Notes under the pieces: generated by a model
Database searches by the model: none
The model's input: only the letters and a program-made list of their open reading frames with translations
Told to the model about the DNA's origin: nothing
Assembly: GCA_948441955.1 (NCBI GenBank)
Contig: CAOJQZ010000003.1
Location: forward strand, 5,029-69,028
Source: an uncultured Lachnospiraceae bacterium
GTDB lineage: Bacteria; Bacillota; Clostridia; Lachnospirales; Lachnospiraceae
Length of the DNA stretch: 64,000 bases
Reading direction: 5' to 3'
Program-made: the position numbers and the translations under genes
Part shown: positions 16,322 through 25,487 of the stretch, in pieces
Numbering within the stretch: position 1 is the stretch's first letter
Layout of the letters: every line of letters starts with the position of its first letter

Positions 16322-17569
16322 ATGACAGTTGAACTATTGTCCGTAGGAACAGAGCTTCTGCTCGGGAATATTGTGAATACGAACGCCGCTTATCTGGCAG
16401 AGAAGTGCGCTGCTCTTGGATTATCCAGCTATTATCAGAGCGTGGTAGGAGATAATGAGGAGCGCCTCGAGGAGGCAGTAAGACTGGCCCTTGAGAGATC
16501 AGATATTGTGATATTAAGCGGAGGGCTGGGTCCCACAAAGGATGATATTACAAAAGAGGTTACAGCCCGCATATTTGGCAGGGAGCTGTATGAGGACTCA
16601 CACACGAAGGAGCGTATTGCCGGATATTTCCGCCATATGAAGACCGCCAAAGTGACGGAGAATAACTGGAAACAGGCGCTGGTGCCCGAGGGGGCCGTTA
16701 TAGTGGACAATCATAACGGGACCGCTCCGGGGCTGATTATTGAAGGAGAAAAAAAGACTGCCATACTTCTGCCGGGACCGCCGAATGAACTAAAGCCTAT
16801 GTTCGAGGAAACAATTGCTCCGTATCTGAACAGGCTGCAGCCAGAAGGAATCTATTCTAAAATGATCAAATTGTGCGGAATCGGAGAGAGCAAAGCAGAG
16901 ACGATGATTGCAGACCTTATGGAGATACAGACGAATCCCACAATCGCGCCGTATGCAAAGACAGGTGAAGTTCATCTGCGGGTGACAGCAAAGGCGGCGG
17001 ATAAGAATGAGGCAGATAAGCTGATTCAGCCTGTGCTTGAAGACTTGTACAGACGTTTTGGAAATTTGATCTATACAGAAGAGGAAGAACTGAATCTGGA
17101 GGATGCAGTTGTAAATATTTTAGAGGAGAGAGGACTGACGCTCACAACAGCAGAATCCTGTACTGGCGGCAAATTGGCGGGAAGACTTGTAAATGTGGCG
17201 GGAGTCTCCGGCGTATTTAACGAGGGATACATCACCTATTCGGACGAAGCGAAAAACAAGCTTTTAGGCGTAAGCTGGGAGACATTGAAGGAATATGGCG
17301 CCGTGAGTTCTCAGACTGCCAGAGAGATGGCGGAAGGAGCAGCAAAGGAGGCAGGGGCGGATGCCGCCCTCAGTGTGACTGGAATTGCCGGACCGGCCGG
17401 CGGTACAGAGGAGAAACCGGCGGGGCTTGTATTTATAGGCTGCTATCTGAACGGACATACGCGTGTGGAGGAGTTTCATTTTACCGGAAACAGGGAGAAA
17501 AACCGTGATTATGCCGTAGTAAGAGCGCTCACTCTGCTTCGGGAGGAGCTTCTTGGGGACAGAGGATAG
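16322..17569 (+). CDS. cinA: CinA: competence/damage-inducible protein with nicotinamide-nucleotide amidase domain
   Basis: A 415-residue two-domain protein. The N-terminal domain (about 1-170) has the MoCF fold, with the VELLSVGTELLLGNIVNTNA opening and LSGGLGPTKDDITKE near 68-82; in characterised homologues it hydrolyses ADP-ribose-type substrates. The C-terminal domain (about 255-415) is the NMN deamidase PncC, with TAESCTGGKLAGRL near 276-289 and SVTGIAGPAGGTEEKPAGLV. It recycles nicotinamide mononucleotide in NAD metabolism. ATG 16322 lies three bases after pgsA. Confidence 0.95.
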   Translation: MTVELLSVGTELLLGNIVNTNAAYLAEKCAALGLSSYYQSVVGDNEERLEEAVRLALERSDIVILSGGLGPTKDDITKEVTARIFGRELYEDSHTKERIAGYFRHMKTAKVTENNWKQALVPEGAVIVDNHNGTAPGLIIEGEKKTAILLPGPPNELKPMFEETIAPYLNRLQPEGIYSKMIKLCGIGESKAETMIADLMEIQTNPTIAPYAKTGEVHLRVTAKAADKNEADKLIQPVLEDLYRRFGNLIYTEEEELNLEDAVVNILEERGLTLTTAESCTGGKLAGRLVNVAGVSGVFNEGYITYSDEAKNKLLGVSWETLKEYGAVSSQTAREMAEGAAKEAGADAALSVTGIAGPAGGTEEKPAGLVFIGCYLNGHTRVEEFHFTGNREKNRDYAVVRALTLLREELLGDRG

Positions 17570-17599
17570 AGAGTCTTTAAAGAAAAAGGAGAGAGATAC

Positions 17600-19081
17600 G
17601 TGCAGGTAAGAGAATTAAGACGGCAGGAAATACTGCCGGCGCTTCATCTGATCTGGGAAGTGTTTATAAAGGATGTTGCACCTTCCTATACACCAGAAGG
17701 GATAGAAGAATTTCAAAGGACGATAAAGTACGGAACTATTCTTTCTATGTGTGAGAACAGAGAGATTACAATGTTCGGCGCATTTGAAGGAACAGAGCTT
17801 ATCGGAACCATTTCGGTAAAAAATACCGGTCATATACTTCTGTTTTATGTAAGAAGCTCCTTCCAGGGGCAGGGAGCCGGAAGGCGGCTTTTTCAGACGG
17901 TATATAACTATTGCATCCATCAGCTTAAGGTCAGCCGTATTACTGTAAATGCGGCGCCGAAAGCGGTGCCTAAATACATACGTATGGGGATGCATCCAGT
18001 AATGCCGGAGCAATACATAAGAGGAATGAGTTATACGCCAATGGAAATGGCGTTAAGCGTACCGGCGAATGCCGTTTCAGATTCTTATATGTATCAGGGA
18101 GCGGCTTCACAGGAACGGCGGGCAGACTCTGGCAGGGCGCTTATAATCGCGGCGTCAGTTATTGCCGGTTTGTTTTTAATTTTGCTTTTGATCGCCTGCT
18201 TTACATTTGTTGTCATACAGAGCAGCCATATAAGATCTCGTGAAACGGAAAGATATGATGACGGATATTATGATGATTATGGCGGGTATGATGACGGTTA
18301 TGACAATGATTATTATGACTATCCGGATGATGTAGAATATCTTCAGGGACTGGACAGTGTTGCGGAAAAGATAGGAAACAATCTCTCCTATAATCTTGGA
18401 GAGGACAGCTACGATGTTTTAGATATGGAGAAACAAAATACCAATATCGAATTTTCCGTGGAATTTCCTGTAATAGACGGCCTTGAAGAGGATGTAGAGG
18501 AAAAGGTCAACGTGCTTCTTAAGGAATGCGCTATGGAATCCGTAAAGGAGCTTTACCTGGAGCCTTCCGAGGAGCTGAAGGAAAAGGTAATCATGGCGGA
18601 ATATCCTATGCTTACAAGTTTTGTGCGATATAAGGTCTGTTATGCATCGGAAGAGCTTTTAAGCGTGGCATTTGAGGATACAAGTTATCGCGGCAGCTAT
18701 GAGGATTATACAGAAAATCTGCGTACGGTAAATATTAATCTGAGAAACGGCACCTTGTATCAGGTGAAGGATATTGTAGAGTTAGATGATGAATTCGTAG
18801 AGCTTTGGCTTGATAAAATGCGGGAGGATGAAAGAGATAAAAGGATATTTTCTGAACTCAGCAGAAGGGAGATAAAGGAAACCCTTGCCGGGAACAGTAT
18901 GGACGGAGTATATGTAATAAATTTCTTCTTGGACAGAGATGGAATTCATATTGGATATGATCTGAATTATAAAGAGGATTCTCTGAATTATACTGACTAT
19001 GAATGGCTGCTGGTGTCCTTTAAGAAAAGCGAGATAGAAAAATATGCTTCCGGCAGTGAATTTTGGAATGATTGGCGTTAA
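17600..19081 (+). CDS. Membrane fusion: cytoplasmic GNAT acetyltransferase - TM helix - extracellular DUF3298-like domain
   Basis: A 493-residue protein with an unusual order of parts. Residues 1-150 form a GNAT domain (acetyl-CoA loop SSFQGQGAGRRLF near 91-103). Residues ~181-207 form one strong transmembrane helix. Residues ~219-248 are an Asp/Tyr/Gly low-complexity linker (repeats of YDDGY, YDDYGGYDDGY). Residues ~260-493 resemble the DUF3298/DUF4163 region of RsiV/PdaC-type extracellular proteins: FSVEFPVIDGLEE, VRYKVCYASEELLSVAFED, and VNINLRNGTLYQVKDIVEL. By topology the GNAT part would be inside and the DUF3298 part outside. Start is GTG 17600 after AAAGGAGAGAG. Substrate and ligand are unknown. 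Confidence 0.8.
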   Translation: MQVRELRRQEILPALHLIWEVFIKDVAPSYTPEGIEEFQRTIKYGTILSMCENREITMFGAFEGTELIGTISVKNTGHILLFYVRSSFQGQGAGRRLFQTVYNYCIHQLKVSRITVNAAPKAVPKYIRMGMHPVMPEQYIRGMSYTPMEMALSVPANAVSDSYMYQGAASQERRADSGRALIIAASVIAGLFLILLLIACFTFVVIQSSHIRSRETERYDDGYYDDYGGYDDGYDNDYYDYPDDVEYLQGLDSVAEKIGNNLSYNLGEDSYDVLDMEKQNTNIEFSVEFPVIDGLEEDVEEKVNVLLKECAMESVKELYLEPSEELKEKVIMAEYPMLTSFVRYKVCYASEELLSVAFEDTSYRGSYEDYTENLRTVNINLRNGTLYQVKDIVELDDEFVELWLDKMREDERDKRIFSELSRREIKETLAGNSMDGVYVINFFLDRDGIHIGYDLNYKEDSLNYTDYEWLLVSFKKSEIEKYASGSEFWNDWR

Positions 19082-19109
19082 AGTGGCGTTAAAAATGGGA
19101 AAGTAATAA

Positions 19110-19138
19110 TTGACGAATATTTAATAATATGAGAAAAT
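19110..19138 (+). promoter_or_regulatory. Possible promoter for the NifU-like/GGGtGRT pair
   Basis: TTGACG (19110-19115), 17-base spacer, weak -10 GAAAAT (19133-19138) in an AT-rich stretch. Confidence 0.4.
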
Positions 19139-19191
19139 AAAGACGTATGGTGTTAAAGAAATAACAATACGTATTTGAAAGGAGTTTTAAA

Positions 19192-19884
19192 ATGATTTAT
19201 TCACATGAAGTAGAAATGATGTGTCCGGTAGCTCAAGGTGCAAATCACGGACCGGCTCCGATTCCGGAAGAAGCAAAATGGGTAAAAGCAAAAGAGGTAA
19301 AGGACATTTCTGGTTTGACACACGGCATTGGCTGGTGTGCTCCGCAGCAGGGGACCTGCAAACTCACTTTGAACGTAAAAGACGGTATTATTCAGGAAGC
19401 ATTGGTTGAGACGATTGGATGTTCAGGAATGACACATTCTGCTGCCATGGCGTCAGAGATTCTTCCGGGTAAGACAATTTTGGAGGCACTTAACACAGAC
19501 CTTGTCTGTGATGCAATTAATACAGCTATGAGAGAATTATTCCTGCAGATCGTATATGGAAGAACCCAGAGTGCATTTTCTGAGGACGGGCTTCCCATTG
19601 GCGCAGGACTTGAAGACCTTGGAAAGGGACTTCGTTCACAGGTTGGTACAATGTATGGAACGCTGGCGAAGGGTCCCCGTTATCTTGAGATGGCAGAAGG
19701 CTATGTAACAGGTATTGCTTTGGATGAGAATGATGAGATTATCGGTTATCAGTTTGTAAGTCTTGGAAAGTTAACGGATTTTATCAAAGCAGGCGACACA
19801 CCGAACGATGCATGGGAAAAGGCAAAGGGACAGTACGGACGGGTTGCAGACGCAGCAAAGATTATTGATCCGCGTAAGGAGTAG
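19192..19884 (+). CDS. NifU-like iron-sulfur scaffold-type protein
   Basis: A 230-residue protein whose middle resembles the NifU/IscU N-terminal fold: cysteines C49, C56, C77 (GWCAPQQGTCKLTL ... VETIGCSGMTHSAAMA) and C106 (NTDLVCDAINTAM). Such cysteines bind transient Fe-S clusters in IscU/NifU. The C-terminal ~100 residues are not part of classical NifU. It is followed after 47 bases by a GGGtGRT-family gene, a pairing seen in anaerobic Firmicutes, with no IscS cysteine desulfurase nearby. AAAGGAG precedes the ATG. The exact role is not known. Confidence 0.8.
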   Translation: MIYSHEVEMMCPVAQGANHGPAPIPEEAKWVKAKEVKDISGLTHGIGWCAPQQGTCKLTLNVKDGIIQEALVETIGCSGMTHSAAMASEILPGKTILEALNTDLVCDAINTAMRELFLQIVYGRTQSAFSEDGLPIGAGLEDLGKGLRSQVGTMYGTLAKGPRYLEMAEGYVTGIALDENDEIIGYQFVSLGKLTDFIKAGDTPNDAWEKAKGQYGRVADAAKIIDPRKE

Positions 19885-19931
19885 TGTAAATTAGTTATTA
19901 CATAGTCACAAAATATCAGGAGGACAAGTAA

Positions 19932-20943
19932 ATGGCTTTATTTGAATCGTATGAAAGAAGAATTGATAAAATCAATGAAGTATTAGGAAGCTATGGCATT
20001 GCTTCTATTGAAGAGGCTGAAAAGATTACAAAGGATGCCGGACTTGACGTATACAATCAGGTAAAGGGTATCCAGCCAATCTGTTTTGAAAATGCGTGCT
20101 GGGCATATACTGTTGGCGCGGCAATCGCAATTAAAAAAGGCTGCAAGACAGCGGCAGATGCCGCGGCAGCAATCGGAGAAGGACTTCAGGCATTCTGTAT
20201 TCCGGGCTCTGTAGCTGATCAGAGAAAGGTAGGCCTTGGACACGGCAATTTAGGAAAGATGCTTCTTGAGGAGGATACGGACTGCTTTGCGTTCCTTGCA
20301 GGACACGAATCCTTTGCTGCGGCAGAGGGAGCAATCGGTATTGCAGAAAAGGCGAATAAGGTTCGCAAGAAACCTCTCCGGGTTATTCTTAACGGACTTG
20401 GAAAGGATGCGGCAAAGATTATTTCCAGAATTAACGGATTTACATATGTAGAGACAGAGTATGACTACTATACAGGAGAATTAAAAGAGGTTCAGAGAAT
20501 CCCATACTCTGAAGGACTTCGTTCCAAAGTAAATTGTTACGGTGCAAATGATGTGCGTGAGGGTGTTGCAATTATGCATAAGGAAGGCGTAGACGTGTCT
20601 ATTACAGGTAATTCTACCAATCCGACACGTTTCCAGCATCCGGTTGCAGGTACCTACAAGAAGGAATGTATCGAGCAGGGTAAGAAGTACTTCTCCGTAG
20701 CATCCGGCGGCGGTACAGGGCGTACGCTTCACCCGGATAACATGGCGGCAGGACCGGCTTCCTACGGTATGACAGACACCTTGGGACGCATGCATTCTGA
20801 CGCACAGTTCGCAGGCTCCTCATCCGTACCGGCTCATGTTGAGATGATGGGTCTTATCGGGGCGGGCAATAACCCGATGGTAGGTATGACAGTAGCTGTT
20901 GCAGTTAGCATTGAGGAAGCTGCTAAGGCTGGAAAATTTTAAG
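19932..20943 (+). CDS. GGGtGRT-family protein of unknown function
   Basis: A 336-residue cytosolic protein carrying the family signature SGGGTGRTLHP near residues 257-267 (PF14057-type), followed by a strongly conserved glycine/histidine-rich stretch (GMTDTLGRMHSDAQF, SSSVPAHVEMMGLIGAGNN). A cysteine sits in IQPICFENACWAYT near 38-51. No biochemical activity has been established to my knowledge. AGGAGG precedes the ATG. It ends the two-gene unit; a terminator lies at 20961-20995. Confidence 0.85.
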
Positions 20944-20960
20944 AAATAGTGTGAAATCAA

Positions 20961-20998
20961 AGGCTGCCGCTGATATGAATTTTCAGCGGTAGCCTTTC
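20961..20998 (+). terminator. Terminator after the GGGtGRT gene
   Basis: AGGCTGCCGCTGA pairs with TCAGCGGTAGCCT (one G-T wobble) around a 9-base loop, followed by TTCATTT. Confidence 0.8.
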
Positions 20999-21059
20999 AT
21001 TTAAGCAATTTCTTCCGGAATAATGCTTATGAAATATAAACAATTTTTGGTACTCCAAA

Positions 21060-21083
21060 TTGTAAATTGTTGACAATTTACAA
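21060..21083. promoter_or_regulatory. GntR-type operator in the pepT promoter
   Basis: A perfect palindrome: TTGTAAATTGT, central TG, then the exact complement ACAATTTACAA. The -35 box TTGACA (21070-21075) lies in its centre, and a -10-like TAGATT follows at 21094-21099, so binding would block RNA polymerase. A matching site precedes the POT transporter at 26277-26298. Confidence 0.75.
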
Positions 21084-21146
21084 AATAGAAAAATAGATTT
21101 AAAATAGAATAGAAATGAACAAATCTATAGGAGGAAAAATAACAAC

Positions 21147-22364
21147 ATGAGAGCCTACGAAAGATTTCTGAACTACGTTCCGGTATGGACAACGAGTGAC
21201 GAAACAAGTGAGACGGTTCCTTCCGCTGCGAGGGAGCTTAAGCTGGCAGAGATGCTGGTGGAGGAAATGAAGGGGATTGGCATTTCTGATGCAAGGATGG
21301 ATGACAAGGGATATGTATACGGGCATATTCCGGCAACCCCCGGCTATGAAGAGAAGCCTGTCCTGGGGTTAATTGCCCACATGGACACTGTAGCGGATGC
21401 CTCGGGAGAGAATATAAGTCCCCGTCTGATTGAGAATTATGACGGAAAGGATGTAGTTCTTGGAGACAGCGGCAAGGTTTTAAGCGTGGAAGACTTCCCT
21501 TATTTACCGGAACTTAAGGGGAGAACTTTGATTGTCACAGATGGAACGACCCTTCTTGGCGCGGATGATAAAGCCGGGATTGCAGAAATTCTGACAGCAG
21601 CAGATGAGGTTCTGAAAGGTGAAATGCCTCATGGCAGAATCTGCATCGGCTTTACCCCTGATGAGGAAATTGCAAGAGGAGCAAAACACTTTGATGTGGA
21701 AGGCTTTGGAGCTGATTACGGGTATACCCTTGACGGAAGTAAGGAGGGAGAAATTCAGTATGAAAACTTCAACGCTTCTACAGCAATTTTCACAATACAC
21801 GGAATCAGCGTACATACCGGTACGGCCAAGAATGTCCTGGTAAATGCACAGACGCTGGCCATGGAAATTCATCAGATGCTGCCGGAGAGTGAGCGCCCGG
21901 AGACTACGGAAGGCTATGAAGGCTTTTATCATCTGGTGAGTATTAACGGAACAGTGACCAATACAAAGATGAAGTATTTTATCAGGGATTTTGACCGTGA
22001 AAGCTTTGAAAAACGGGAAGAAAAACTGCGTGAAATTGCAGCGCTCATGAATGAGAAATATGGAGAGGGAAAGGTAGAGGTAGAGATTACCCAGTCCTAC
22101 CGGAATATGAGAGAGGTTATAGAACCCTGTTATCATCTGATTGACCGTGCCCTTAAAGCTACAAAGGCGGCCGGCGTAGAGCCGGATACGACGCCCATCC
22201 GCGGGGGCACGGACGGAGCAAGATTAAGCTTCAAGGGACTGCCCTGTCCGAATCTTGGGACAGGAGGCTATGCATTCCATGGTGTGTATGAGCATATTAC
22301 TGTAGAGGGGATGGACCTTGCAGTGAAGATTGTGAAAGATATTATCAGGCAGTTTGCCGAATAA
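21147..22364 (+). CDS. pepT: Peptidase T (tripeptide aminopeptidase)
   Basis: A 405-residue M20-family zinc tripeptidase releasing N-terminal residues from tripeptides in the cytosol. Visible metal and catalytic residues: H78 and D80 (AHMDTVAD), D140 (GADDKAGIAE), E173/E174 (TPDEEIARGAKHF), and a late HGVYEHI segment near 376-382. RGGTDGARLSF near 351-361 is typical of PepT. It heads a peptide-use operon under the palindromic operator at 21060-21083. AGGAGG precedes the ATG. Confidence 0.95.
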   Translation: MRAYERFLNYVPVWTTSDETSETVPSAARELKLAEMLVEEMKGIGISDARMDDKGYVYGHIPATPGYEEKPVLGLIAHMDTVADASGENISPRLIENYDGKDVVLGDSGKVLSVEDFPYLPELKGRTLIVTDGTTLLGADDKAGIAEILTAADEVLKGEMPHGRICIGFTPDEEIARGAKHFDVEGFGADYGYTLDGSKEGEIQYENFNASTAIFTIHGISVHTGTAKNVLVNAQTLAMEIHQMLPESERPETTEGYEGFYHLVSINGTVTNTKMKYFIRDFDRESFEKREEKLREIAALMNEKYGEGKVEVEITQSYRNMREVIEPCYHLIDRALKATKAAGVEPDTTPIRGGTDGARLSFKGLPCPNLGTGGYAFHGVYEHITVEGMDLAVKIVKDIIRQFAE

Positions 22365-22388
22365 AAGTTTTTGCAGGAGGAAGTTCTT

Positions 22389-23822
22389 ATGAAGGATACA
22401 AAGAAAATCACATGGCTGGCGCTGGCTTTTATGGCGTTTTCAACAGTTTGGGGATTTGGAAATGTTTTAAACGGATTTATTTATTTTAACGGTATTCAGG
22501 TAATTTTAAGCTGGATATTGATGTTCGGTCTGTATTTTATACCATATGCACTGATGGTAGGAGAGCTTGGCTCCGCGTTTAAGAACAGCGGAGGCGGCGT
22601 AAACTCCTGGATTTATGAGACAACGACTCCGAAGCTTGCGTATTATGCAGGCTGGACTTACTGGGCATGTCACATTACTTACATAGCAAGTAAAGGAAGC
22701 GGAAGCCTGAAGGCTTTAAGCTGGGCGGTATTCCGCAACGCGGAAACCTATGATACATTTCCTACAATTGCAGTACAGCTTGCGACACTTGCGGTATTCC
22801 TGATCGGATGCTTTATTGCAAGCAAGGGATTAAACCCTCTTAAAAAGCTTTTATCCCTGGCAGGAACAAGTATGTTTGTGATGTCTATTCTTTACATTAT
22901 CATGATGCTTGCAGCGCCGGCAATTAATCCGGGTGCAGATTATGTTACCATGGATTTAAGTATTAAGAATCTGGTTCCTAATTTTAACGTAGCATATTTT
23001 ACATCTCTGTCTATTCTTGTGTTTGCGGTAGGAGGATGTGAAAAAATTTCTCCGTATGTAAATAAAGTAGAGAATCCAAGCAAAGGTTTCCCGAAAGGAA
23101 TCATTGCCATGGCGATCATGGTGCTTGTCTGTGCCATTTTGGGTACGGTGGCTATGGGCAAGATGTTTGACCCAGCTCTTATCAATGCAAGCGACGAGGC
23201 CTTTAATTCCTATGCGGCAAACGGCTCCTACTGGGCGTTCCAGAGGCTGGGTGAGTATTATCATCTGGGGGATACCTTCCTGGTTATCTACGCACTTTGT
23301 AATTTAATCAGCCAGTTTGCGATACTAATCTTAAGTATTGACGCGCCGCTTCGTATGCTTCTGGAAAACGAGAAGACGAAGGAGTTTATCCCGTCTTCCA
23401 TGCGTAAGCAGAATCAATACGGTGCGTATACGAATGGTATTAAGCTGATTGTTGTGCTTGCAGGGGCGATTATTGTAATTCAGACCTTTATGCCGGGCGC
23501 AGCGGCAGTGCTCCAGCAGCTTACCAGACTGAATTCCGTATGTATGCCGATGCGTTACCTCTGGGTATTTGTAGCATATCTTGCACTGCGTAAGGCTTAT
23601 GACAGGATACCGGCAGAGTACCGTTTTGTGAAAAATCAGAAGGTAGCCATCTTTTTTGGCGGATGGTGCTTTTTTGTAACGGCGGCATGTTGTATTATGG
23701 GTATGTACAGCAAAGAACCTCTTACGCTTGCACTGAATATTATTACACCGATTGTTCTTACAGCCCTTGGCCTTATCATGCCGAAGCTGGCGCAGCGGGA
23801 GAGGGCGCGCAACAATAAATAA
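22389..23822 (+). CDS. APC-superfamily amino acid permease
   Basis: A 477-residue polytopic membrane protein with about twelve hydrophobic segments and the APC-type opening TWLALAFMAFSTVWGFGNVLNG, then GGGVNSWIYETT and LVFAVGGCEKISPYVNKV. Substrate is not predictable, but an amino acid is likely. I start at ATG 22389 with AGGAGG at 22375-22380; an upstream TTG at 22371 falls on the ribosome site. Between pepT and an aminopeptidase gene, it would exchange or import the products of peptide breakdown. Confidence 0.87.
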   Translation: MKDTKKITWLALAFMAFSTVWGFGNVLNGFIYFNGIQVILSWILMFGLYFIPYALMVGELGSAFKNSGGGVNSWIYETTTPKLAYYAGWTYWACHITYIASKGSGSLKALSWAVFRNAETYDTFPTIAVQLATLAVFLIGCFIASKGLNPLKKLLSLAGTSMFVMSILYIIMMLAAPAINPGADYVTMDLSIKNLVPNFNVAYFTSLSILVFAVGGCEKISPYVNKVENPSKGFPKGIIAMAIMVLVCAILGTVAMGKMFDPALINASDEAFNSYAANGSYWAFQRLGEYYHLGDTFLVIYALCNLISQFAILILSIDAPLRMLLENEKTKEFIPSSMRKQNQYGAYTNGIKLIVVLAGAIIVIQTFMPGAAAVLQQLTRLNSVCMPMRYLWVFVAYLALRKAYDRIPAEYRFVKNQKVAIFFGGWCFFVTAACCIMGMYSKEPLTLALNIITPIVLTALGLIMPKLAQRERARNNK

Positions 23823-23847
23823 AAGAAAAAAGTCAGGAGGATTTACC

Positions 23848-25176
23848 GTGGAAAAGATGACAGCAGATCTTGCAGCATTCATAAAGGGTGCGCCTACTGC
23901 GTTTCATGCAGTAGAACAAATTAGCAGCATTTTAAAGAAAGACGGATTTGAAGCATTAGAGGAAGGAAAGAAATGGAATCTTGAGCCGGGAAAGGGATAC
24001 TTTGTTACAAGAAACGGTTCCAGCATTATTGCATTTAAAGCGGGAGAGGATCTTTCTGATTACAGCTTTCATGTAACAGCGTCCCACAGTGATTCGCCTG
24101 CTTTTAAACTCAAGGAAAATGCAGAGCTTAAGATAAACAAAAAGTATACTGTGCTGAACACGGAAGGGTATGGCGGAATGATCTGCTCCTCATGGTTTGA
24201 CCGTCCCCTTTCCGTGGCGGGAAGAGCAATTGTAAAGACAGATAAGGGCATGGTGACAAAGCTTGTGAATCTGGACAGGGATCTTCTGATGATCCCCAAT
24301 CTTGCGATTCATATGGATCGGACAGTGAATGAAGGCCATGCTTATAATAAGCAGAAGGACATGCTGCCTGTATTTGCAGGGGGAGCAAAGGAACAGGGAG
24401 CGGTTAAGAGTCTGGTTGCAGAGGAACTTCATGTGCCGGAAGACAGCATTTATGGAATGGATCTATTTTTATATAACCGGATGTCTCCAAGCGTATGGGG
24501 ATGTGATAATGAATTTTTCTCCTGCCCCCAGTTGGATGATCTGCAGTGCGCGTTTGCTTCTCTGATGGGCTTTCTGTCAGGAAGCTGCAGGAACAATGTA
24601 AATGTATATGCCTGCTTTGATAATGAAGAGGTAGGTTCAGGAACAAAACAGGGCGCAGGTTCCACATTCCTTTTTGACGTCCTCTTTAGAATCAACAGAG
24701 CCCTTGGAAAGGACGAGGAGGATTTTTACCGCGCAGTGTCAGACAGCTTTATGTTAAGCTGCGACAATGCCCATGCAGTGCATCCTAATTATAAAGAAAA
24801 AACCGATGAGACAAACTGCGTTTATATGAACGAGGGAATTGTGGTGAAGTCTCACGCCGGACAGAAATATACAAGCGATGCTTTCAGTATTGCTGTATTC
24901 AAGGCAATTTGTGAAAAGGCAGGCGTGCCGGTACAGTTTTTTGCAAACCGCTCTGATGCTGTAGGAGGCAGTACGCTTGGCAATATCGCCATGTCCCAGG
25001 TGTCTATGAATGCCGTGGATATCGGACTGCCGCAGCTTGCCATGCATTCTGCCTATGAAACCTGCGGAGTTAAGGATACGGAATACCTTATCAGGGCAGC
25101 CCAGGTTTTCTACAGCAGCCATTTGGAGAAAAAGGATGAGCATTTGGAAATATCAGTATTTTGTGGATGTCATTAA
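23848..25176 (+). CDS. M18-family aminopeptidase
   Basis: A 442-residue M18 zinc aminopeptidase (aspartyl aminopeptidase family). Family motifs: TASHSDSPAFKLK near 78-90, QLDDLQCAFA near 229-238, FDNEEVGSGTKQGAGS near 259-274, and DNAHAVHPNY near 310-319. It would trim peptides inside the cell, completing the work of pepT. Start is GTG 23848 with AGGAGG at 23835-23840. The last 41 bases are shared with the following mini-LysR gene, so the extreme C-terminus (VFCGCH) is probably non-standard. Confidence 0.92.
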   Translation: MEKMTADLAAFIKGAPTAFHAVEQISSILKKDGFEALEEGKKWNLEPGKGYFVTRNGSSIIAFKAGEDLSDYSFHVTASHSDSPAFKLKENAELKINKKYTVLNTEGYGGMICSSWFDRPLSVAGRAIVKTDKGMVTKLVNLDRDLLMIPNLAIHMDRTVNEGHAYNKQKDMLPVFAGGAKEQGAVKSLVAEELHVPEDSIYGMDLFLYNRMSPSVWGCDNEFFSCPQLDDLQCAFASLMGFLSGSCRNNVNVYACFDNEEVGSGTKQGAGSTFLFDVLFRINRALGKDEEDFYRAVSDSFMLSCDNAHAVHPNYKEKTDETNCVYMNEGIVVKSHAGQKYTSDAFSIAVFKAICEKAGVPVQFFANRSDAVGGSTLGNIAMSQVSMNAVDIGLPQLAMHSAYETCGVKDTEYLIRAAQVFYSSHLEKKDEHLEISVFCGCH

Positions 25177-25402
25177 TTTGGGAAGTTTTACAGAGGCCGG
25201 AAAAAAGAATTTTGTATCTCAGACTGCCATAAGCCAGCAGATTTCGAAGCTGGAGAAAAATGTGGGCGGAAAGCTTATCAATCGGGGGAATGGAGAAGTG
25301 ACGCCTACAGAGCTGGGGAAGCTTGTGTATAAAAGAGCAGTACAGATACTTGAGCTTGATGAACAGCTTATGAGAGAAATAAAGGAGATTGTCTGCAATT
25401 AA
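25136..25402 (+). CDS. LysR-type HTH domain protein lacking an effector domain
   Basis: An 88-residue protein that is only the winged-helix domain of a LysR regulator: YFVDVINLGSFTEAGKKNFVS, then QTAISQQISKLEKNVGGKL and TPTELGKLVYKRA. Normal LysR proteins have a further ~200 residues for ligand binding; these are absent and the next 85 bases contain no remnant of them. Start ATG 25136 lies inside the M18 gene, preceded by GGAGAAAAAGG. It could be an intact small DNA-binding protein or a truncated regulator. A larger frame upstream is read-through in the aminopeptidase. Confidence 0.72.
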   Translation: MSIWKYQYFVDVINLGSFTEAGKKNFVSQTAISQQISKLEKNVGGKLINRGNGEVTPTELGKLVYKRAVQILELDEQLMREIKEIVCN

Positions 25403-25487
25403 TAATGGACAAATGTACTATGTTGTTGCTATACTGATATCGTATGGTTTTACAGATTAGAAATTTAGCAGAGTAAAGAGGTAAATA

